A DNA stretch of 10,268 nt, from assembly GCA_018056405.1 (NCBI GenBank), contig JAGPFT010000063.1, positions 1 to 10,268 on the forward strand, read 5' to 3'. A model generated the notes under the pieces. The model worked only from the letters and a program-made list of their open reading frames with translations, was not told the origin of the DNA and did not search any database. Position numbers and translations under genes: made by a program. The DNA comes from Anaerolineae bacterium (GTDB lineage: Bacteria > Chloroflexota > Anaerolineae > Aggregatilineales > Aggregatilineaceae). Of the stretch, positions 5,636 through 10,268 are shown one piece after another; the first letter of the stretch is position 1; each line of letters opens with the position of its first letter.

Positions 5636-7432
5636 TTAGTTCACGCGCTCGCGGACGAAGAACTCAATGCGGTCGCCCTCAGCGAAGTCATGGAACCCGT
5701 CCAGGCCGATGCCGCACTCAAAGCCGGTGCGCACTTCGCGCACGTCGTCTTCAAAACGTTTGAGGCTGGCCACTGCCACGCCGCTCACCAGCATATTGCC
5801 CTGGCGCACAACGCGGGCTTTGGCATTGCGCCGCGCCATGCCCTCTAGAACGTACGAGCCGGCGATGTTGCCAATCTTGGGCAGGCGGATCACGCGGCGC
5901 ACCTCGGCCACGCCGATCAGTTTATCGGCGTATTCCGGTTCCAGCAGACCCTTCAGCGCCAGTTCGACGCTCTCGATCAACTTGTAGATCACGTCGTAAG
6001 AACGGATGTCAACGCCCAGCGATTCGGCCACGCGCTCGGCGGCAGAGTCCGGCTGGACGTTGAAGCCGATGATAATCGCATGGGAGGCGTGAGCCAGATT
6101 GACATCGTTCTCGGTGATCTCGCCCACGTCGGCATGGAGGACGCGCACTTTGAAGTCGTTCACGGAGATGTTCTGGACAGAATTCACGACCGGCTCCAGC
6201 GACCCGTCCACGTCCACCTTGATGATGAGCAGCAGTTCTTTGGTCTCGCCAGCCTGGAAGCGGCTGAAGACCTCTTCCAGGGTGAGGGCAGGGGGTGCTT
6301 TGATGGCAGCTTCCTGCCGGGCCAGCTTGCGCTCCTCGACAATGGCCCGCGCTTCTTTGATGTCCTTGACCACTTCAAACATCTCGCCGGCGTGTGCTGG
6401 CGCGTCCAGGCCCATCACCGACACCGGGCATGAAGGGCCAGCTTCTCTGATCACGTTACCGTTGAAGTCGAACATGCGCTTGATGCGCCCGTGCGAGGTG
6501 CCCGCAACCACAATGTCGCCGGTGCGCAGCGTGCCGTTCTGCACCAGCAGCGTAGCCAGTGCGCCACGCGCGCTCTCCATACGCCCCTCCAGCACAGTGC
6601 CCGCCGCCGGAGCGTTCGGGTTGGCGGAGATGTCCTGTTCCTCGGCGACGAGCAGAATCGCTTCGAGCAGGTCTTCGATGCCGACCTGCGTCCGGGCGCT
6701 GACGGGCACGATCAGCGTGTCGCCGCCCCACTCGTCCGAGCGCAGATTTAGTTCTTCGGCAAGCTGCTGCTTCACGCGGTCGGGGTTGGCGTTGGCCTTG
6801 TCAATCTTGTTGAGGGCCACGACCACCGGCACATTCGCCGCGCGCACGTGAGCATACGCCTCGCGCGTGGTGGGCATCACGCCGTCGTCCGCCGCCACCA
6901 CCAACACGGCAATGTCCGCCCCCTGCGCTCCGCGCGAGCGCATGGCCGTGAATGCCTCGTGGCCCGGCGTGTCCAGGAAGGTGATCAGGCGGTTGTTGTG
7001 CGTCACCTGGTACGCGCCGATGTGTTGGGTGATGCCGCCCGCTTCACCCACCTGCACGTTGGTCTTGCGAATGGCATCCAGCAGCGAGGTCTTGCCGTGA
7101 TCCACATGTCCCAGCACAGCCACCACCGGCGGGCGCGGCTTAAGCGTCTCGCGCGACTGGTCGGCGTACAGGCGGCGCCAGGTCTGCGTGGCTGTGCGAT
7201 CCGGGGCAGGTTCTGGTTCTGGGGCCTTGATGGGTTGCACCTCAAAGCCCATGCTGTCGCCCACAATGGCGGCAGTGTCGAAGTCTATCTGCTGGTTGAT
7301 GGAGGCCATAATGCCGTTGCTGATGAGTTCCTTCATCACCTCAATCGGGCTGGCACCCATCAGGTCAGCAAGCTCTCGTACCGTGAGAAACTCCGGGACT
7401 TCGAGTATTTGTTTTTGTTGTGGCATAGACAT
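5636..7432 (-). CDS. infB: Translation initiation factor IF-2
   Basis: IF2 is the GTPase that brings formyl-Met initiator tRNA to the 30S subunit and promotes subunit joining. An N-terminal IF2N domain is at about 11-60 (LTVRELADLMGASPIEVMKE), followed by a short linker and the G domain. That domain carries G1 GHVDHGKTS (108-116), G3 DTPGHE (154-159), G4 NKID (208-211) and G5 SAR (245-247). Then come domain II, domain III and the C-terminal fMet-tRNA-binding domain, ending in GIGLDGFHDFAEGDRIEFF. At 598 residues it is short: the long charged N-terminal extension of E. coli IF2 is absent, as in several other phyla. The start is ATG 7432 or ATG 7426; an in-frame TAG lies at 7474-7472, with no other start codon between. 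The strong SD is unusually far upstream (see the separate entry). The stop lies 101 bases before the SDR gene. Confidence 0.97.
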   Translation of the reverse strand: MSMPQQKQILEVPEFLTVRELADLMGASPIEVMKELISNGIMASINQQIDFDTAAIVGDSMGFEVQPIKAPEPEPAPDRTATQTWRRLYADQSRETLKPRPPVVAVLGHVDHGKTSLLDAIRKTNVQVGEAGGITQHIGAYQVTHNNRLITFLDTPGHEAFTAMRSRGAQGADIAVLVVAADDGVMPTTREAYAHVRAANVPVVVALNKIDKANANPDRVKQQLAEELNLRSDEWGGDTLIVPVSARTQVGIEDLLEAILLVAEEQDISANPNAPAAGTVLEGRMESARGALATLLVQNGTLRTGDIVVAGTSHGRIKRMFDFNGNVIREAGPSCPVSVMGLDAPAHAGEMFEVVKDIKEARAIVEERKLARQEAAIKAPPALTLEEVFSRFQAGETKELLLIIKVDVDGSLEPVVNSVQNISVNDFKVRVLHADVGEITENDVNLAHASHAIIIGFNVQPDSAAERVAESLGVDIRSYDVIYKLIESVELALKGLLEPEYADKLIGVAEVRRVIRLPKIGNIAGSYVLEGMARRNAKARVVRQGNMLVSGVAVASLKRFEDDVREVRTGFECGIGLDGFHDFAEGDRIEFFVRERVN

Positions 7433-7481
7433 AGCGGGCCTGGCCGCTGCCGACGGGCAGCAGCACCGCCGCTAACCTCCT
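7433..7481 (-). promoter_or_regulatory. infB translation initiation region with a folded SD-to-start spacer
   Basis: AGGAGG (7481-7476) lies 43 bases before ATG 7432, far beyond the usual 5-10. The spacer can fold in two parts. The outer stem is AGCGG (7473-7469) with CCGCT (7437-7433), whose last base touches the ATG. The inner stem is GCTGCTGCC (7464-7456) with GGCAGCGGC (7451-7443), nine pairs including one G-U, loop CGTC. Folding leaves only two free bases plus a helix between SD and start. The other reading is that the SD serves GTG 7466, nine bases on, opening a 33-residue ORF in another frame. Confidence 0.5.
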
Positions 7482-7522
7482 TTCCTGGGTTGTCTGTATA
7501 TCCAGCGGACTGCGCCAGGCCG

Positions 7523-7543
7523 TTGCGGCGCTGGGGGCCGCAA
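7523..7543 (-). promoter_or_regulatory. Perfect hairpin in the ylxR-infB gap
   Basis: On the minus strand TTGCGGC (7543-7537) pairs perfectly with GCCGCAA (7529-7523) around a 7-base loop, 13 bases after the ylxR stop. No T-run follows, so it is not a standard terminator. It may be an RNA processing or stability element. Confidence 0.35.
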
Positions 7544-7556
7544 TGGAGAGGCGTCA

Positions 7557-7850
7557 CTACTCAGGTGTGATGGGACGCGCCGCTGCCAACCGCGCGCGGT
7601 CAGCGTCGCTCAGCGTTGTGCGCAGGGCCTTCGCCAGCACATCGCTCGCCAGGGCGCGATCCCAGCAAGACGGATTGTCACACAGGTAAGCGCCGCGCCC
7701 ACTGCGCTTGCCGGTCGGGTCTATGTGCACGCCCTCATCGGGAGTCCGCACCAGGCGCGTCAGCGACCGCTTATCGGCAGTGGTGCGGCAGACCACACAG
7801 GTGCGCTGGGGGACCCGGCGGCGTCTGGTCGTTGTACCGGGCTTGCCCAT
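7557..7850 (-). CDS. ylxR: YlxR family RNA-binding protein (DUF448)
   Basis: YlxR is a small protein encoded between nusA and infB in many bacteria; family members are basic nucleic-acid-binding proteins, and RNase P-associated or regulatory roles have been proposed. The 97 residues carry the full signature: an Arg-rich start, PQRTCVVCR (14-22), LTRLVR (30-35), and the highly conserved GKRSGRGAYLC (47-57) followed by NPSCWDRAL. Cys18, Cys21, Cys57 and Cys62 could bind a metal, though this is not certain for the family. It begins 32 bases after the nusA stop; GAGGG sits 13 bases before the ATG, a rather long spacing. The downstream gap to infB is 124 bases and structured. Confidence 0.93.
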   Translation of the reverse strand: MGKPGTTTRRRRVPQRTCVVCRTTADKRSLTRLVRTPDEGVHIDPTGKRSGRGAYLCDNPSCWDRALASDVLAKALRTTLSDADRARLAAARPITPE

Positions 7851-7882
7851 CGTGTGCCAACACCCTCACAGGCCAGGGCCGG

Positions 7883-9820
7883 TCATTCGAGGTACTCGTC
7901 CCAGTCGCCCCGGCGACGCCCACCCTTGCGGCGGCGGCGGGCGACAACCTCACCGCGCTCTTCATCGAAGACTAGCTCGCGGCGCTTGCTCTTCGATTTC
8001 TTCTTGCCGCGCTCGGCTTCGCCGCTCTCTTCCTCGTCGAAGATGTCTTCGTCCTCAACGTCGCCAGCCGTCTTAAGCCGCCCGGCGCTCCTGACTCGCC
8101 GTTCCAACTCGGCGGCTTCCTCGGCGTCCATCAGGGGGAGCGGTTCCGGCTCGACGAAGGCTGGCATGGCCTCCTCTTCTTCGGCCAGCGCTGCCATGAC
8201 CGGGGCGGTCTCTTCCTGCGCAGGTTCGGCCCCCATCTCCACGGCTGCTTCAGGCACGGTTTCGGCTTCCGCCAGCGGCTCTGGTTCCGGCTCTGGGGCC
8301 ACTTCAGGCTCCGGCTCAGCGGCGCGCAAGATCACCAGGTCGTCGAGGGCGTAGCGGATGGCTTCCAGGGCATCTTCGCCCGCACCGCCCTGTTCCAACA
8401 GGCGCTCCAGGTTTTCGACATCGGCGAGCACGCGCACCATCAACTCGCCCACGTTCTCAATGCGCGCCAGGGCGCGGTTGATGTCTTCGTCGAGTTCCAG
8501 TTCCTCAATGGCCATGTGGTACGCGCGGTCGGGCACCAGATCGCGCACCTTGCTCATGGCCGCGCGGCGCGTCGAGCGACCTGCCTCGCGCACGGCTTGC
8601 AGGCGGCGCTCGGCGATCTTGACGAACTCGGTCAGCGTCTTGTATTCCTCCGGCTGCACCGGGCGGTTGGCGAGCTTCTTCTCCATGATGCGCTCGACCT
8701 CGGCTACCAGGTCGGGCATTTCTGCTTGCAGCGTGTCCAGCGGCGGCTCTTGCAGCCCGGCATAGGCTTTCTCGGCGGCTTCGGAGACGCTTTTGATGTC
8801 TATGCGCCAGCCGGTCAGCTTGGCGGCCAGGCGAGCGTTCTGCCCTTCGCGGCCAATCGCCAGCGAAAGCTGGTCATCGGGCACGATCACGGTTGCCGTG
8901 CGCCCTGTGTCCAGGTCTTCTTCGAGCAGCATATCGCTGACGCGGGCCGGGCTGAGCGCTTTGGCGATGAAGATCGCCGGGTCCGCGCTCCACTCGATGA
9001 CATCAATCTTCTCGTCGTTCAGTTCCTTGACGATGTTCTGAATGCGCATCCCGCGCATCCCAACGCACGCGCCGACGGGGTCTACACCTTCTTGCAGCGC
9101 AGCAACGGCCACTTTGGAGCGGTGCCCGGCTTCGCGGGCGATATTCTTAATTTCCACCTGGCCGTTGTAAATTTCCGGCACTTCGTACTCGAACAGGCGG
9201 CGCAGCATGTTCTTATGAGCACGGCTGACGACGATCTGCGGGCCGCGCGTGTTGCGCTTGACCTCGGCGACATAGGCGCGCACCTTATCGTGCGGGCGGT
9301 AGCGCTCGCCGGGAATCTGGTGCTGACGGGGCATGACCGCTTCGGCGCGGCCCAGGCTGATGGTCAGCGTGCCGTGGCTGACGCTCTGCACCGTGCCGGT
9401 GACCAGGTCGCCCTCGCGCTCAACGAACTCATCGTACAGGGCGTCGCGCTCGGCTTCGCGGATGCGCTGCAAAATAACCTGTTTGGCGGTCTGTGCGGCG
9501 ATGCGCCCGAAGGTGATGCTGGTCTCTACCGGCACCATCACCGTATCGCCAAGCTGGGCATCGGGCACGTGCTGGCGCGCCACGTCCAGTGTCACTTCGG
9601 TCGCATCCGACTCGACGGACTCGACGACTTCCTTTTCAAGGTAGATGTGGGCCTCGCCGGTCGGGTCAATCTGCGCCTCGACGCGCTGGTTGTTGCCAAT
9701 GTTGGCATCGCGCTTGTAGGCGGAGATGAGCGCCTGCGAGAGGGCGTCCATCACCACTTCACGCGGCAACGCGCGCAGCTCAACAATCTCGTTGAAAGCC
9801 AGGGTGAAATCGCTCTTCAT
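7883..9820 (-). CDS. nusA: Transcription termination/antitermination protein NusA with extended C terminus
   Basis: NusA binds RNA polymerase and nascent RNA and controls pausing, termination and antitermination. The 645 residues divide into an N-terminal polymerase-binding domain (1-130), S1 (about 136-200, GDLVTGTVQSVSHG), KH1 (GMRG at 254-257; GVDPVGACVG before it) and KH2 (IGREGQNAR, 322-330). After 345 comes an alpha-helical extension. Its part near 440-495 (LELDEDINRALARIENVGEL) resembles the acidic repeat domain of longer NusA proteins. Residues 500-605 are a Glu/Pro/Ala-rich acidic linker, and 605-640 is a Lys/Arg-rich tail ending WDEYLE. The start is ATG 9820 because MKSDFTLAFNEIVELRALP is the family's usual beginning. 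No clear SD precedes it, and in-frame ATG 9886 and TTG 9892 would add 22-24 residues of no family character. It heads the cluster behind a good promoter. Confidence 0.96.
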   Translation of the reverse strand: MKSDFTLAFNEIVELRALPREVVMDALSQALISAYKRDANIGNNQRVEAQIDPTGEAHIYLEKEVVESVESDATEVTLDVARQHVPDAQLGDTVMVPVETSITFGRIAAQTAKQVILQRIREAERDALYDEFVEREGDLVTGTVQSVSHGTLTISLGRAEAVMPRQHQIPGERYRPHDKVRAYVAEVKRNTRGPQIVVSRAHKNMLRRLFEYEVPEIYNGQVEIKNIAREAGHRSKVAVAALQEGVDPVGACVGMRGMRIQNIVKELNDEKIDVIEWSADPAIFIAKALSPARVSDMLLEEDLDTGRTATVIVPDDQLSLAIGREGQNARLAAKLTGWRIDIKSVSEAAEKAYAGLQEPPLDTLQAEMPDLVAEVERIMEKKLANRPVQPEEYKTLTEFVKIAERRLQAVREAGRSTRRAAMSKVRDLVPDRAYHMAIEELELDEDINRALARIENVGELMVRVLADVENLERLLEQGGAGEDALEAIRYALDDLVILRAAEPEPEVAPEPEPEPLAEAETVPEAAVEMGAEPAQEETAPVMAALAEEEEAMPAFVEPEPLPLMDAEEAAELERRVRSAGRLKTAGDVEDEDIFDEEESGEAERGKKKSKSKRRELVFDEERGEVVARRRRKGGRRRGDWDEYLE

Positions 9821-9868
9821 GGTTCTGCTTGGTTCTGCCCTACTGGGACTCACGCCATCAAATGAGGT

Positions 9869-9938
9869 GCTGAGAAAACCAGCCATATACAACGAAAAGT
9901 GGGGGGTCCCACTTTCCTAAGTACATCTCGGTCTCAGC
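9869..9938 (-). promoter_or_regulatory. Structured 5' leader of nusA (hairpin plus closing stem)
   Basis: From the predicted transcription start near 9938, the leader to ATG 9820 is about 118 bases. A hairpin pairs AAAGTGGG (9915-9908) with CCCACTTT (9903-9896), loop ACCC, extendable by G-U and G-C pairs, then T-rich TTCGTTGT. A second stem can form between GCTGAGA (9938-9932) and TCTCAGC (9875-9869), enclosing the hairpin. This could be an attenuator or an autoregulatory target, since NusA binds RNA. Function is inference. Confidence 0.45.
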
Positions 9939-9944
9939 GTTTAC

Positions 9945-9973
9945 AGTATATCATGGCCCGCCTCGCTTGACAA
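9945..9973 (-). promoter_or_regulatory. Sigma70/sigmaA-type promoter for the nusA cluster
   Basis: The minus strand reads TTGTCA (9973-9968) as the -35 box, exactly 17 bases, then TATACT (9950-9945) as the -10 box, each 5 of 6 to consensus. TGA just before the -10 box gives an extended -10 (TGn). Transcription would start near 9938 and run into nusA. It lies in AT-richer DNA than its surroundings. It is the best promoter in the window. Confidence 0.75.
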
Positions 9974-10032
9974 GGGTAGCGGAAGGCCCGGCGCGCGCGC
10001 AAAACCTGTCAGGCAACATGGTCGCGCTCCTT

Positions 10033-10165
10033 AGCCTCACCCCCGCTCGGCGCTAACGCGCCTCGCCGCCCCCTCTCCACCACGTGGAGAGGGGACAAGC
10101 CGAGCGCAGCGAGGCCAGGGGGTGAGGCTGATCGGTCGCCCTCTCAATGCTTCACACGCTGCTGT
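10033..10165 (-). repeat. Dispersed palindromic repeat, copy C (inverted relative to copy A)
   Basis: Terminal inverted pairs AGCCTCACCCCC (10033-10044) and GGGGGTGAGGCT (10118-10129) enclose GCTCGGC/GCCGAGC and GCCTCGC/GCGAGGC arms. The central hairpin is CCCCTCTCCAC (10070-10080) with GTGGAGAGGGG (10084-10094). The reverse complement of 10035-10165 matches 1795-1924 nearly throughout, including 38 bases outside the palindrome. No gene lies in it. It sits upstream of the nusA promoter. Confidence 0.8.
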
Positions 10166-10193
10166 CCGCCCCTACAGGCCTCTCCCCCTCAAT

Positions 10194-10268
10194 CCCCCTC
10201 TCCAGCCGAGCTAGAGAGGGGGACTTTGATCGGCTGGTGCGGCGCTTCCCCCTCTCCGGCTCTGCCGG
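10194..10268. repeat. Further palindromic repeat units at the window end, last one cut
   Basis: CCCCCTCTC (10194-10202) pairs with GAGAGGGGG (10214-10222), with AGC/GCT inside its loop. A second unit starts at 10248 (CCCCCTCTCCGGC) with CCGGC/GCCGG around TCT at 10256-10268; its right arm would continue beyond the window. With copy C this makes a repeat cluster of more than 230 bases. No ORF with family character is seen from 9974 to the end. Confidence 0.6.

Noticed and set aside
7498..7503. TATACA on the minus strand as a -10 box for infB
   Set aside because: No -35-like hexamer lies 16-18 bases upstream.
8516..9865. 449-residue open frame on the plus strand opposite nusA
   Set aside because: It is the complement of well-conserved nusA coding sequence. 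High GC keeps antisense frames open, and the protein shows no recognisable domain.
10033..10268. CRISPR array or origin of replication in the repeat cluster
   Set aside because: The repeats are palindromes of unequal spacing with no constant direct repeat and unique spacers. No DnaA-box series or dnaA gene is seen.

Overview
This window reads as a high-GC, free-living bacterial chromosome segment carrying a conserved transcription/translation gene cluster. On the minus strand, in transcription order from the right-hand side, it holds nusA, ylxR, infB, a gene for an NAD(P)-binding SDR-type protein, rbfA, an nrnA-type DHH phosphoesterase gene, truB and ribF. The 3' part of era enters from the left on the plus strand and converges on ribF. 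The classical order nusA-ylxR-infB-rbfA-nrnA-truB-ribF is found in many Gram-positive bacteria and in Chloroflexota. The short IF2 (598 residues), the NusA with a long acidic-then-basic C-terminal extension, and abundant intergenic palindromes of the CCTCACCCCC...GGGGGTGAGG kind make Chloroflexota (Anaerolineae-like) my best guess. That assignment is inference, not proof.

Layout. 1-654: era, 5' end outside the window. 662-1606: ribF (minus). 1607-1997: a 391-base gene-free stretch of palindromic dispersed repeats. 1998-4259: truB, nrnA and rbfA (minus), tightly packed; nrnA starts inside rbfA, and truB starts 14 bases after nrnA. 4260-4604: a 345-base gap filled by a nested inverted repeat. 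4605-5534: the SDR-like gene, which is not a usual member of this cluster. 5636-7432: infB. 7557-7850: ylxR. 7883-9820: nusA. 9821-9973: a structured nusA leader and a good sigma70/sigmaA-type promoter reading leftward. 10033-10268: more palindromic repeats, with no gene seen.

How the genes work together. NusA modulates RNA polymerase pausing and termination, and YlxR is an RNA-binding partner protein. IF2 places initiator tRNA on the ribosome. RbfA and Era mature the 30S subunit, and TruB makes pseudouridine 55 in tRNA. NrnA degrades nanoRNAs and/or 3'-phosphoadenosine phosphate. RibF makes FMN and FAD. The theme is RNA and ribosome production, driven at least in part from the promoter near 9960. 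The repeats between infB and rbfA and between truB and ribF may divide the ancestral operon into several transcription units.

No novel defence system, mobile gene cassette or CRISPR is visible. The points worth a second look are regulatory and structural. They are a structured spacer between a strong Shine-Dalgarno and the infB start, competing hairpins before the SDR gene, a hairpin-bearing nusA leader, a stop/SD hairpin at the nrnA-truB junction, and inverted repeat copies bracketing the cluster.
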